Made by a program: the position numbers and the translations under genes. The notes below the pieces were generated by a model. It did not search any database and was not told the DNA's origin. It saw nothing but the letters and a program-made list of their open reading frames with translations. A stretch of DNA of 64,000 bases from Branchiostoma floridae (lineage: Eukaryota > Chordata > Leptocardii > Amphioxiformes > Branchiostomatidae): the NCBI RefSeq assembly GCF_000003815.2, contig NC_049991.1, positions 7,535,703-7,599,702 of the forward strand, in the 5' to 3' direction. This document shows positions 36,401-57,072 of the stretch, in pieces. Position 1 is the stretch's first letter; every line of letters starts with the position of its first letter.

Positions 36401-37839
36401 GTCCAAACAGTCTATTTCTTCTGCCTGCAGGGCATTGTGTATCCTGAGCACGTTGGGTTCCCCGTCGGAGGCGCAGACGACAGCCGCTATGTACTGGTAG
36501 AGATGCACTACGACAACCCTCACCTGGCATCAGGTCAGAAACTAGCAAAGTTTTCTCTGGCTTTTTTCGTGCAAGGCTCTCATCAAACTTTTCAATGTAA
36601 CATTTAATTTCTCCATATTTATTACTAGGTTTCCTTGCATGAATTAAAGACTGTAACGCTTGACAATGGTGTAATCCAACCTTGCTAATAATGAGGTGTT
36701 CATGAGGTGTTAGCACTCACGTGACTATGACGTGGGTATTGTCCGCCATATTGGATGGTTCAAGTCGGCTGTAATAACGTTGATTTGTATTACTTACATA
36801 GTGACAGTCTATCAGAGTGATAGTCTCAAAAGTGCATGGGTCTGTCTTTTCTAATCTGTTTTACACAATCAATATCTAAAATAGAAAAGGTAATATTCAG
36901 GCTAGGATACACAGGGCGCTGTCTACTGCGCAACACTAACCTGTTCCCTCCTCATCACATTCCCATGTCTTCCAGGAATCCGTGACAGTTCGGGGTTGAG
37001 ACTGACGCTCACTCCTGAGCTGAGGGACAACGACCTCAGCATCCTGGAGGTCGGCATGATGGTGACCAAACTCCACGTGGTCCCGCCTCGCGCCGAGGGG
37101 TTCGTGTCCGCCGGATTCTGCAACACAAATTGTTTGAACGCGGTGAGTACTATAGTATTCTTTTCACCATGAACGATCGCCACATACATGTAAAACTATC
37201 ACGGTAAGAATATATATAACGACGAGAACACAGGCTCTAAAAGGCAAGAAAAACATCTCCCCGTATTAGTAGCGTCTTCCATTGACCTCATGACCTGGGC
37301 TGTCAGGTGACACTAACGACTAGTTCTGCCACCTCAGATCTGTACTTCCTGCTATTCCGGCAAAATTGTCCTCTGCGGCCATATCTAACTTCCTGTCACT
37401 CAATACACAGAGTCAACAAACATGGCCTTGTTATGCATCATGCATCCTTAGTGTTGCTATTTTTGTCGCTGGAATCGGTTAAGCAGTATGGAAGAGGAGG
37501 CGAAGCCTGCCATCCCTGATTTCATTCTTACGTTTTCCTGTACATCATGAACAGTTCCTGGAAGAGCTGGGAGAGCCCATCCACATCATTGGCCTTGAAC
37601 TTCACTCCCATCTACTTGGGTCGAAGATGAGCACCAGGGTGATCCACGACGGCACGGAGACTGAGATCGCACGGGACGACAACTACGACTTCAACCTGCA
37701 GTTCTTCAGGATGCTGAAACAGGAAGTCACCGTCTATCCGGTACGTTATTCAATACAACATTATATTGCTGATCTCAGCGTTTTTTATGTCCGTGGACAG
37801 TCCTTTAATACACAACTACCATCACCAAGAAGGTTAATG

Positions 37840-37897
<58 letters not shown>

Positions 37898-37995
37898 TGT
37901 GTGTGTGTGGTGTGTGTGTGTGGTGTACGTGGTGTGTGTGTGTGTGTGTGTGTGCGTGTGTGGTGTGTGCGTGTGTGTGTGTGTGGTGTGTGTGT

Positions 37996-38037
<42 letters not shown>

Positions 38038-40644
38038 TGTGAACAATATAAAGCATCACCCCTACATGTGGAAAAATATTTAGCTAATACCTAGTATATA
38101 GTTTGAGTGCAGTATACACCATATAGACTTCAAGCTGTCTGATTTTCTGATCTTTGCACTTTTTCAGGGTGATACCCTGATTACCGAATGTACTTACCGC
38201 AGCACGCAAAAGGACGAGGTTACATATGTAAGTACTCGGCTGTTTAGTCATAAATCAAATCTGCCCAGTATCCTGTACAGTTTTAATGATGAGTATTAGA
38301 TCACAAACTTACGAAGCGCAATTTCGTTTACAACCTCACAACTCGCATCCCGCTTATAGAACGTTTAAGTCAACACTATTAGTGTTTTCTTTCATGTCTA
38401 AATTCTGTTAAACATAGATTTGTTTGAAAAAAATGTTTCGGCATTTCTAAGATACAAATAAGCTTTTTTTTATATTTGGTGATAGTAAGGGTGTATTCAC
38501 AATTGCTTGTGTACGAGCCATATGTAACATGTTTAAAGCCTAATGGCGTTAAAAAGCTACTGTTTTCTGAAATGTTAAGTAACAAATCTGCTTTGACGAT
38601 ACATGACATGACACGTTCATTTGTTATTGACATTTACAAAACTTTATGCGTTTTTTTTTCATTCAAATAGTTAAGCGCTTATGTCAGTGTGACGTCAGCA
38701 AAAGCTGAAAGGTGTCCGGTAGTCGGTGTCGGCCCCCGTCCCGGTTGAGGGATGGTCGGTCATTTTCCTCTGACGTATGCTTATGACCTCTTAAAAGCTC
38801 CGGACCAGGTCGCGTGGCATGGGCTTCGGGTCATTTCAACTTGAGAAGGATCAGAGGACTGATTAAAAGCTTGCTAGTACTTTGTGAAGGGAAGTAGCTT
38901 ATGAAATATTGATAATGATTTAAAAATACATCTTCTCTATCGTCTGACAGGGTGGACTTGGAACAACAGATGAAATGTGCAAGACCTTCTTCCTGTACTA
39001 CCCGAGGTTCAACCTGACCTTCTGTGACAGTCTGCCGAATTTAGCTGGCACGGTTAGATTCGCTGGGGTGGAGAACTTCGAGTTGTACGTAACGCTTTAC
39101 ACTACTAGTACAAGACATAAGTATACTACGTGAATGTTTATCTGAGTATGTCAATGGCATTATGGAAAAGGTTAAACTCCACCCACCCCCCCACCCCCCA
39201 AAAATCGACTTCATCACTCAGTCTTCTTCAGGTCCCTGGCCCAGTCTTCTGGACTGTCACTCGTACGTGTAGCGTCAGCAATGGTCCCCTTTTGTCAGCG
39301 TCGACTCCTAACAACTTTTAAGGTCGCAGAACACAGTTTTTATCCACGGCTCCCGTCCCCAATAGTAGTTCGGGTATAAACGGTTGTGTTTCACAGTACG
39401 TACTTTGAAAGACCGTAGTTATTCTTCTTTGCACAACATCAAAGACACGTGTACAACGTGTTTTCAAAAGTCACTGAATCTGATTGAAGAATTGTGCTAC
39501 TAACTTACTCATACGTGACTGATGAACTTCTTCAACGATGTCGGTATGTTTCTCTTATTCTTATATTTGTTTCTATACCGACTTTAGTACTGGCGGCCAA
39601 CGCGGTGATCGTGAGATTGTCATCAAGGCACCAGAGCCCCTGGTCAACAAGTCGTTTGAGGAGGTGATGGAGGCTGTGCCGTGGACTGACGAGAAAACAC
39701 GAGACTTCTCCAAGTCTCTTCTGGACGGCCCACTGCCCTTCCACACCAACTGTAGGGCCACCTACCAGACTGCCGTCAACACGGTAAGTTTCAAGGGTAA
39801 CAGGCTAACAGTTTTCAGATTGATAGAATGGCACCAATGGTATCAGAGCACAAAGGTTTTGTGTAATTCTACACAAGCGGAATTCTGCAAAAAGACGATA
39901 CAAAATCTATTGGAAAATAACACTCAAAACTCTAGATGAGAGTTCTATCTTCCGATATAGACATTAATCTTAGGAAGTAAAAAATGCATACAACTGCATA
40001 GCCTTCTTCGTCGGCCTCTCTGTAGGCATTGGCGTATGTTGTTGGTGTATACCTGCATCAGAGTACACTGTGTCTGACAAGGCCTGGCGAATGTTTACAA
40101 TTTGAGGGGCAATAAGAAAGCAACATACTTAGGTAATTGAGCATATCAACATGTTGAGTTTAACCAAGGGGCATATATAGTTTACACGTCTACTGGTTCT
40201 AAGGAGTAAACATTCTTTGATCATATTTTACCTGCCTGTGCACGGTAAGGGCTATACAGCAAAATAGAAGACTGAGATGAAAGTAAAGTAAGTCATGTTC
40301 AATTATGAAAACTTTAAAATAAACAGTGTATGATAAGCGATTAACAGTCATTTGGGTAACCGATCCACTTCGTTTTCCCCCGTCGACAACAGGCCGCATT
40401 GGGCACTCAGTCTGTCCCCTTCCCGCGTGGAAAGAGGACCGCCCCCAATGACATCTGTAGCGGGAGGACACCAGCCGGACAGGCCACTACCCGCGTACCG
40501 GCGGTGGGGACGGGCCCTGGGCAGGCAACAACCCGTGCGCCTGTGGTCGGGGATGGCTCCGGCGCATCGCGTTCCGGTCTGCCTGCATTGACAGCCATCG
40601 TCTGCATGGCGGCGCTTGCCCTCATCACCGTGTGGAAACCGTAA
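27420..40644 (+). CDS. MOXD1: DBH-like copper monooxygenase (MOXD1 family), copy A
   Basis: Secretory-pathway copper type II, ascorbate-dependent monooxygenase family; known members hydroxylate aliphatic carbon, but the substrate of this group is not established. Eleven exons: 27420-27698, 33072-33404, 34605-34688, 35834-36028, 36431-36533, 36976-37142, 37555-37740, 38168-38227, 38951-39084, 39588-39783, 40393-40644; 1989 nt, 662 residues, no stop. Residues 1-26 form a signal peptide; the DOMON domain follows (QTTGWVGLGLSPNGGMPGSD). Copper site H: VVHHLLIY (His246/247) and EMHYDNP (His323). Copper site M: ELHSHLLG (His404/406) and DEMCKTF (Met478). A Pro/Thr-rich linker has two 14-residue repeats (GQATTRVPAVGTGP, GQATTRAPVVGDGS), then a C-terminal hydrophobic segment almost at the end, suggesting a GPI signal or tail anchor. 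Intron 1 is 5.4 kb and repeat-rich. Human MOXD1 is 613 residues. Confidence 0.93.
27909..28784. mobile_element. 876-bp element bounded by inverted GATGACATCC repeats
   Basis: Left end AGGCCACGTTGATTTGATTA followed by TATGGATGACATCCTCGCTC; the right end is the reverse complement, ending CAAATCAACATGGCCT. Terminal repeats are about 45 bp. A long A-run follows the left repeat and T-runs precede the right one. The interior has no recognisable coding content. It lies in intron 1 of monooxygenase A; copy B carries only a solo end at 48139. Confidence 0.55.
28795..29135. other. Intron-1 segment inverted relative to copy B
   Basis: This segment matches 44815-45390 in reverse orientation. Examples: CTTGTAGGCTTTCATAGG here against ATGAAAGCCTACAAGGGG there, and GCTAGTCAGCCATCTTAACT here against GTTAAGATGGCTGACTAGCT there. 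The SINE just downstream keeps the same orientation in both copies. Confidence 0.7.
29170..29400 (+). repeat. tRNA-like SINE, monooxygenase A intron 1
   Basis: Has a box A-like TAGCTCAACTGG (29194-29205) and a box B-like GTTCGAGGA (29298-29306), followed by a unique part and an A-rich tail (about 29368-29379). The paralogue is at 45494-45770. The A-B spacing of about 100 bases is too long for a functional tRNA gene, so it is a retroposed derivative. Confidence 0.55.
29953..30112 (-). mobile_element. LINE reverse-transcriptase C-terminal fragment
   Basis: On the minus strand about 50 codons end in a natural stop (29955-29953). They include NSYFPRTIVKWNLLSPSTVG and APSLGSFKERL, the pattern (FFPRT..WN.L...T..A.S..SFK..L) that closes many non-LTR retrotransposon ORF2 proteins. 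Upstream RT sequence is missing and the fragment abuts the Penelope-like piece. Confidence 0.65.
30208..30636 (-). mobile_element. Penelope-like retroelement fragment with GIY-YIG nuclease
   Basis: A 142-codon minus-strand ORF contains GVVYHIACQGRTNKGPC, then TYIGETERALKTRFLEHRR, then EVAQHIH and a tail. This is the GIY-YIG endonuclease that follows the RT of Penelope-like elements, with the catalytic-type Y..Y, R and H residues visible. The RT domain expected upstream (higher coordinates) is absent, cut off near 30640 by another repeat. Present in intron 1 of copy A and not seen in copy B. Confidence 0.8.
30645..30960 (+). repeat. Dispersed GCCCGAGCGG repeat, monooxygenase A intron 1
   Basis: Starts GAAGACTTTTGCCCGAGCGG, runs through CACCTGAAGCACTTCGG, GAATTTTCCCAGAAGC, a second GCCCGAGCGGACATGTTCAT, then GGCAGATTGTCC-type and AAACCGTGGTAC sequence. 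Paralogous with 46555-46830 in intron 1 of copy B and related to the palindrome at 21847-22190 and its tail to about 22330. Confidence 0.6.
31220..32463. mobile_element. 1.24-kb element with 20-bp perfect inverted ends
   Basis: Begins CTTATAAGAGGGTCTGCATG and ends with its exact reverse complement; a TTATAA is present at both edges (31221-31226, 32457-32462), as target duplication or repeat end. The left arm has tandem TTTCACGTAAAGCGTA-type units (31240-31460) and the right arm TTTAGCGTAAAGCGTTGTC units (32320-32440). The middle has about five 170-190-bp units containing GGTCAAGATTTCAAAATTTC. No transposase. Intron 1 of copy B lacks the insertion (empty site near 47140), so it arrived after the duplication or was lost from B. 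Confidence 0.75.
32480..32720 (+). other. Conserved intron-1 block
   Basis: Aligns with about 47155-47390 in copy B at high similarity (CCTTCTAATAGTGTACTTCT, ACACCGAGGGTGTCCAGTGC). Higher conservation than the rest of the intron could mean an enhancer or an unannotated exon, but no shared reading frame was found. Confidence 0.4.
33789..34285. repeat. Two tandem ~245-bp units with octamer hairpins
   Basis: Each unit starts GTTGACGGATC and contains two hairpins made of ATTATGCAAAT and its reverse complement 10-20 bases later: 33856/33876, 33984/34004, 34103/34123, 34231/34251 (the last with one change). Each hairpin carries the POU-type octamer ATGCAAAT on both strands. Located in intron 2 of monooxygenase A and absent from intron 2 of copy B (504 bp). 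Confidence 0.7.
35022..35601. mobile_element. 580-bp inverted-repeat element with promoter-like core
   Basis: Ends CAGGGGTGCCTAAGCATTTG and its reverse complement, flanked by TTCTA (35017-35021 and 35602-35606) as target duplication. Arms of about 170 bp consist of variants of ACACGAATCACTATG and TTCGTACGAA. The unpaired core holds TCACGTGAC (35203-35211), AAGATGGCGGC (35230-35240) with an ATG at 35233, a 13-codon frame, and a GT donor-like GTAAGA at 35271. It accounts for much of why intron 3 is 1145 bp in copy A against 187 bp in copy B. Confidence 0.75.
36713..36760 (+). repeat. E-box/CRE/YY1-like module, monooxygenase A intron 5
   Basis: CACGTGACTATGACGT, then CCGCCATATTGGATGGTT. Paralogous to 50219-50264; same module as in SLCO introns at 968 and 10883. 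Confidence 0.5.
37844..38042. repeat. GT microsatellite, monooxygenase A intron 7
   Basis: About 200 bases of (GT)n with GC, GG and GTAC interruptions. The same intron of copy B has a shorter array at 51355-51462, so it predates the duplication. Confidence 0.95.
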
Positions 40645-41220
40645 CACAACTTCTTTTTGTAGCGGATCGCTGATTGGCCCTGGGGCCAATAATGACCCAG
40701 TAATCAGACACTGCCGACAAGTGTATTATGATCCGAAAAAGGCACGAGAGAGCCTGCTATGCAGGCTACATACTTGTCTCGATTGGTAGTGACAAATATT
40801 TTCAATCATTTTCCATGGAAAGTTCCTATTTGGTACGTAACGGTGTAAATATGGAAAAGGAATGATCACGTTTTGAGGTTTTAAGTTAATGAGCTTTAAT
40901 AATTTATACAGTGGGTGTTTCCTTTATCTAATGTTACACACAGCACCATCAATAGACCCATTTCCTGTGCTGGCGGCCATTTTGAAGAGTCATGCATTGT
41001 TTGTGGCCTTGCATGAAAATCACTCGGTTCTTATCTACAAATGTTTTTTTTAAGTACAATACAATTGTTTGTTAAAGGTATTTTGATGGTTGTTTTATTC
41101 TTTACTGGAACATTATTGTGTTGCTGTATGATATGATGCATACGTAAGTCTAATGTAAAAGTTATATGGAATATACTTTGCATCGTTGCGCTAATGTTGT
41201 ACAGAGATACTTTTGGAAGA
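40645..41220 (+). other. 3' UTR/flank of monooxygenase A
   Basis: Aligns with 54224-54691 of copy B through CAGTGGGTGTTTC, CACCATCAATAGACCCATTT and CTGGCGGCCATTTTGAAGAG, then AAAGTTATATGGAATATACT. Conservation suggests transcribed 3' UTR. No canonical AATAAA was seen before the transposon at 41275. Confidence 0.45.
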
Positions 41221-41274
41221 GGGTCGCAAAAGGCCAGACTTAAAGGAGTGACAGGAAGTAGGGATTAGAGCATA

Positions 41275-42427
41275 GGTGGTAGGCCATCGAGTTTTTGTTG
41301 AAATCAGTATTAGTTTGCTGTAATAAAATCCGACTCCACGGAAAGATTCCCGAGAATCATACACTTATTACACACACGGTGTCCTCGGTCCACGGAAAGA
41401 TTCCCAAGAATCGTACACTTACACACACTGTGTACTCGGTCCACGGAAAGATTACCGAGAATCGTACACTTACACACACTGTGCACTCGGTTTACGGAAA
41501 GATTCCCAAGAATCGTACACTTACACACACTGTGTACTCGGTCCACGGAAAGATTACCGAGAATCGTACACTTACACACACTGGGTACTCGGCCCACGGA
41601 AAGATTCCCAAGAATCGTACACTTTCACACACTGTGTCCTCGGTCCACGGAAAGATTCCCGAGAATCGTATACGTACACTTATACACACTGTGTACTCGG
41701 TCCATGGAAAAATTCCCGAGAATCGTACACTTAGCGGTTAACGTTACACAAACACGCTGTCGATTCCAAAGAACGGTTGCCGAAATCACACGAAGTTTGC
41801 CGAACACCGACTGCGTTGCCAATGCTTTCAAAAGCCCTTGTTTTCGGCGAAATGCCGCAATGAAATAAAACACGTTGATACTACTTATTATGTAGGTGTT
41901 ACTTACTAGCCATGTGAGATTACTTGGGATACAACACCTAATAATAAAGAAGATATGCAGCATTTTGTAAAGTCCGATTTCCGGGGAACTGCGTTACCAG
42001 CAGTACCATATCTGGCCGTTAGGGTCGCTGCTGCACAAGACGACTACATCATTGCTAGCCAATCAGAGAGACGCGAGACTCAGATTTCCCGCCAAAGTTT
42101 TAGTGCACGTGAACCAAGTACACACCGCGTGTACACACCACTGTAATAATGTAGTGTATGGTTCTCGGGAATCTTTCAGTGGACTGAGTACACAATGATG
42201 TCAATGATTCTCGGAATTCTTTCACTGTCAGACAAGACACAGAGCTTTTTAATTGTTGATTCTTGGGAATATTTGAGTGGACCGAGTACATTGAGTGTGT
42301 GGTAAGTGTATGATTCTCAGGAATCTCTGTGGAACGAGTACACACTGTTTGAGTTCATAGAGTCTGATTTTAGTACGACAAAGTACATGTAATACTGATT
42401 TCAACAAAAACTCGATGACCTATCGCC
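41275..42427. mobile_element. 1.15-kb element with inverted ends and internal minisatellite
   Basis: The left end GGTGGTAGGCCATCGAGTTT and the right end (minus strand GGCGATAGGTCATCGAGTTT) pair over about 45 bases. Inside lie a 51-bp minisatellite (41337-41732), a central 400-bp unique part with a CCAAT box (AGCCAATCAGAGAG near 42057), and inverted diverged copies of the minisatellite unit (about 42150-42345). No transposase seen. It interrupts the conserved 3' flank of monooxygenase A; copy B lacks it there. Confidence 0.7.
41337..41732 (+). repeat. 51-bp minisatellite, about 7.6 units
   Basis: Units start at 41337, 41391, 41442, 41493, 41544, 41595, 41646 and 41703 (lengths 54, 51, 51, 51, 51, 51, 57, partial). 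Each reads CACGGAAAGATTCCCGAGAA then TCGTACACTTACACACACTG. Because 51 is divisible by three, a frame stays open with a 17-residue repeat; this is a by-product, not evidence of a gene. Confidence 0.9.
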
Positions 42428-42858
42428 TTTGGTCAAACCAGCCACGTTGAAAACTATTCTCACGTAAAAGACGAGAAGTCCCAGATCCACAATAGAACCG
42501 TAGTTCTAAGTCACATTTCCTGTGGTCACCCATGTTGGTAACGCTCTTGCCGGATAGCATTTCCTACCCAGTCATTTATAATGTAGTTAGTGAAGTTTGC
42601 CCCCTTAGCGGTTCATCGGTTCGAACAGGGCTTCGCGAACGAGTTCGAGCCAACTGCGAAACTGTTCTACTCCCGTCGGCCTTGCGTGAACTATCCCCGT
42701 GATCTAGAACGACGCAGCAGACGGAGCACGGAGTACACTGTGCGTGTTTCAAGTTCAGCATGCTTGTTTGTTATTTGGTACAATGGACTGAGTACACAGT
42801 ACGGTATTACTACTGTATACAGTGTGTGTGGGTATATGCGTACAAAGATAGCAACAGC

Positions 42859-42889
42859 GATTTCAACAAAAACTCGATGGCCTATCGCC
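42859..42889 (-). repeat. Solo end of the 41275-42427 element family
   Basis: GATTTCAACAAAAACTCGAT then GGCCTATCGCC repeats the right end of the element at 42427. Upstream (42560-42850) are traces of its interior such as GGACTGAGTACACAGTA. Confidence 0.6.
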
Positions 42890-42909
42890 CATGATATGCG
42901 TTGGTCATG

Positions 42910-42949
42910 CAGCCATCGTCTGCATGGTGGCGCTTGCCCTCATCACCGT
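42910..42949 (+). pseudogene. 40-bp fragment of a monooxygenase terminal exon
   Basis: Identical over 40 bases to the last exon of copy B (coding AIVCMVALALIT) and one base different from copy A. It continues into unrelated sequence instead of the normal stop. It sits between the two genes, 20 bases after a solo transposon end, and has no neighbouring exons. Confidence 0.7.
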
Positions 42950-43497
42950 CATGCCTGAAAACGTTGTATATACAAGATACATGTCTAAAAATGGGAAAAG
43001 AAGAATAGATAAAAGAATGTTCCAACTGTGACGTAAAACTGCATCCATCAGCTCGATAATAGTATGCAAATCACTAAGATATGTAACGTCACATCAACGT
43101 AGGTGGGTGTAGTTCACGGTAATTGTCGGAGTGTGAAGGCCGGGGTAAAAACACACTCCACTGTTCAATTGTTGTACATTCTAAACCTTGAGTACTTTCA
43201 GTGAAGTATAGATCATTAGAATGCATCGTTCAGTTGTAAATGAACTGATGGCAAGCATGGCAAGATGACTAAAAAGCGTATATTCACTACGCGTACGCAA
43301 ACCACAATCAGAATGAGGGGGTGGGGGTCATTGTATCTATCAGACGGTTTTGAACACTATGAATGACGTCATTTCTAATTTTGAGTCTTGATTGGGTAAA
43401 GGCGGGGAAAAATTCTGAGTTTTGACTGGCTAAAGGTGGAATATGGCTACAGAAACAGAAAGTTTACTTGAGGAAGACTTGAATATTGCAAAAATAG
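42950..43497. other. Intergenic between the monooxygenases, no gene seen
   Basis: Spacer without recognised coding content; a G-rich GGGGGTGGGGG stretch lies near 43317. Confidence 0.5.
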
Positions 43498-43678
43498 TGT
43501 CCACACAGGTTTTCACACGTTAAATGGAATTTTCGTACACCCCTCTTTGAGGTCACCAATGGTTTGTCCCAAACAAAAGGTGATGACTTACGTGCACTGG
43601 ATTTACGACACACCTGCATAGAAAGAGAAGGAGGTGCTTGATATACACTGCCGTGAACACAACTTCTTCTACTGTAGA
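43498..43678 (+). promoter_or_regulatory. Conserved upstream block of monooxygenase copy B
   Basis: Aligns with 27235-27419. The CRE of copy A is replaced by TGAGGTCA (43548-43555), which contains a nuclear-receptor-type AGGTCA half-site. A different leader, ending TTCTACTGTAGA, precedes the ATG. Confidence 0.5.
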
Positions 43679-54223
<10,545 letters not shown>

Positions 54224-54691
54224 AAACCGTAACACAAGTGTTACAAACAAACCATGCTGGTTTTGTTTGGCAGTGACAAGTTTTTTAAATCATTTTCTAT
54301 GGGAAGTTTATATTTTGGTACGTAACGGTGTAAATATGGAAAAAGAATTATCACATTTTGAGGTTTTAAGTTCATGAGCTTTAATTTAAAGTTTATACAG
54401 TGGGTGTTTCATCTATCTAATGTTGAATACACAGCACCATCAATAGACCCATTTCCTGTGCTGGCGGCCATTTTGAAGAGTCATTGTTTGTGGCCGTGCA
54501 TGTAAATCAGTTCTTTTCTACAGAATGCTTTTTAAAGTTCAATATAATTGTTTGTTAAAGGTATTTTGATGATTGTTTGATTCTTTACTGGAACATTATT
54601 GTGTTGGTGTGTGACACGATGTAAGTTAAATGTAAAAGTTATATGGAATATACTTTGCATCGTTGCGATAATGTTGTATAGAGATACTTTT

Positions 54692-55060
54692 GTCAATATC
54701 TATAAATGGAGAGATACTATTTTTAGAATCATTCTTTTTATATTATATTCAGGTAAACATATTTTACAAGATTAATAAAAAAAGCAATGTGATATTTGCA
54801 TATCTTATGTCCCGTGTGTTCATTGGGCTCTCTCTAGGAATAGCCATTACCTCGGAGTCCATGTATGGAGGCATTGTCTTTGTGTGTCTGTCTGTGTTAA
54901 TAAGTAATAATAAGTTTTATTGCAAATTCTTGCCCGAGGGCTAATTGCAAGTGACAAAAATGACATACAGATAATGGTAAACAGTATAGTGACTACTCTA
55001 GTCTAAGTTAAAGATGTAACTTATGTGTCATTATGATACAGTGTCAGTAGGTGGTGAGTT
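54692..55060. mobile_element. ~370-bp insertion in the 3' flank of monooxygenase B
   Basis: Copies A and B align up to GAGATACTTTT (54691; near 41214 in A) and again from GGAAGAGGGTCGCAAA (55061). The insertion contains TTATTGCAAATTCTTGCCCG with GAGGGCTAATTGCAAGTG, resembling a retroposon tail. No clear inverted ends. Confidence 0.5.
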
Positions 55061-55163
55061 GGAAGAGGGTCGCAAAGGCCAGACGTGCAGGAGTGACAGA
55101 AAGTAGAGGTGCTAGAAAAACATTCAAGTACGATTGCAAGAAAGATCCTTCCGTCACAAATCT

Positions 55164-55169
55164 TTTATT
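55164..55169 (-). terminator. Poly(A) signal AATAAA (minus strand), SLC35G-C
   Basis: TTTATT on the plus strand, 67 bases past the SLC35G-C stop codon. Confidence 0.5.
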
Positions 55170-55235
55170 ATGATAGCAAATTGTGTGCATTTTTTGTTTG
55201 TTTTGTCAAGCATGAAAATATCAAAACGGTTTGTC

Positions 55236-56976
55236 TTACACAGATGATTCATACAAACGATATTCAATCTCATCAGGTTCGTTGTTAATTTGAACTTTCT
55301 CATTTTCCTCCTTTGTAGCCGTGAACTCGTTGGCTCTCTTTCTCGCACGTTTTCTCCACGTGAACAGAAAAACAACAACAATAGTCAACGTGATAGTGGC
55401 CGCCCCAAACAGTTCTAACGTCTGCGGAGTGATATGAACGACGAAGTACTGTACTACGTACCCAAGGACCGTGCTAAGGCCCAACATTATGTACACTGTC
55501 GCCGCTTTCTCTGTATTGAGGCCAAGGTAAAAACACCCCACCGCCAATGTCAAAATCACACCTTGTCCTATAAGACTGAACACAACTTCTAATTCGAGAG
55601 TCCATTTCGGCGTTGATGTGAGGAACATGACAGGAATAATGAGAATAAATCCCCAGCCCTCTGAAAACACAATACATGTGAGTTTGGCATTACTTTTCAA
55701 ATGCTTCCTGTTTAGAACATCTACGAATGCCAGTACTAGTGGGTATAAAACAGCAAATATGTTCCCAACTACATATGCTGCATACGGGTCGTGTATAAGC
55801 TTTCTAGATGTTTCTCTCTCAGTTGTGGTAGTATCATTGTCAATTTGACTTGTGTTGCAAGATATTATGTTTTCCGGTAACGTGTTATTCAGGGAGTTTG
55901 CACAGGATGAATCTGAATGTTCTGTCGACGAATCGAGGGCTGGTCTCCCGCCGAAAACAATCATGGCGACTCCAGCGATTTGGAAGACGATACCGATGAC
56001 GTTTGGCCATCCCGGGGCCTCTCTCATGATCAGCCAGGCCACGATCATGCCAAAAATGGGTGCCGCGGCCCCCTGACTGATAGCCAATGCGTTCCCTGCA
56101 ATAAAACGGATAAAATTATTGTTTTGTCAATGAAATTATAAGTTAACATAATAAAATGCGTATATAAAAAACAAGGAAACGTAATCCCCATACATTATTT
56201 AGACTTGAGCCAAAAATATAAATGAATAAATAAAACACACGTATCTTTCAGCAACAACCTTTCTTGGTCAACAAAGGCCATACAACCGAAGTCTACCTCT
56301 TATCCAATTTCCTAGGCAATGTATTCGTGCAACATTCGAAATATTTTCAGGACGATCGTAGTATTATAAAATGCCCCCACCCGGAGGCGTCGCCAAAAAT
56401 CACGGAGTGACACTAACAACGATACTGCCTTGAACAAACTGATATCGGGACAACAGACAGATTTGTTATCATTTACTGATTGCTACAACTGTGACCACGA
56501 ATGGAGAAGATTCAATGAGCATAGAATTCTTTATGCAATAAATAAATTATGAGGATTTCTATTTTCAGCCTCCAAGTTTACCTGATAAAGCGTCAAGGCC
56601 AGTCTATTGCCCGAAAGACATTCTCAGTCGATAAAGACAATCATCACTCGTACTCACCCGGTGGAATCAGAATAACTGACAACACCAAAAGCGTCCCTCC
56701 CAGAGCTCTCAGTGCGCCGTTAACCACCATGAGAACAGTCTGCTTCCAGTCGTTTCCTCGCAGTGGAACTCTGAAGATCAACGCCAAGGGAACGAACAGG
56801 GCGAGTTTACAGAGCTCGTTCACCAACACCAGCTGGAACCCCGGCACACCGGCGTCTGCGGCCCGCCTGCTCAACACGGGGCTCACGGTAAAACCTACCG
56901 CAGCCGCCAGCGATGCTAGGAGACCCTTTCCGTTGGATAATCGGCTGTAGAGTTTCGAAAACCATGCTCTAACCAT
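55236..56976 (-). CDS. SLC35G: SLC35G-like EamA drug/metabolite transporter, copy C
   Basis: Third member of the family in this window, more diverged than A and B are from each other. Two coding exons, 56976-56658 and 56095-55236, join in phase 1 through P-P-G-N-A to give 392 residues. Exon 1: MVRAWFSKLYSRL then GLLASLAAAVGFTVSPVLSR (helix 1), GVPGFQLVLVNELCKLALF (helix 2), and the GALRALGGTLLVLSVILIPP helix. Exon 2: GAAAPIFGMIVAWLIMREAP, a linker with sequons NNT, CNT and NDT, then the second EamA domain (GLNTEKAATVYIMLGLSTVL; VQYFVVHITPQTLELFG) and a charged tail. The C-terminal E-S-S-V echoes E-T-S-V of A and B. It converges on monooxygenase B. Substrate unknown. Confidence 0.88.
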
Positions 56977-57072
56977 CGTGGTTGTGCTTGCTTTTTTTCC
57001 TTTCGCCGTTGTGGAATTTGACCCCTGAACTCATGATATAACGGGGGCCGCCCTAAGACGGTTCCCGTCCTA

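Noticed and set aside
37627-38094. Long frames rich in Val/Cys or His/Thr
   Set aside because: These are readings of the GT microsatellite beyond the true exon end at 37740.
41337-41732. CRISPR-like array
   Set aside because: Units are contiguous without unique spacers, and the genome is eukaryotic.
41295-41741. Long open frame of 17-residue repeats
   Set aside because: It is the translation of a 51-bp minisatellite in a transposon; both strands are open for the same reason, and there is no start context or splice partner.
42590-42958. 122-codon frame between the monooxygenases
   Set aside because: It runs through transposon-like sequence and into the 40-bp exon fragment in the same hydrophobic frame by chance; there is no domain and no paralogue.
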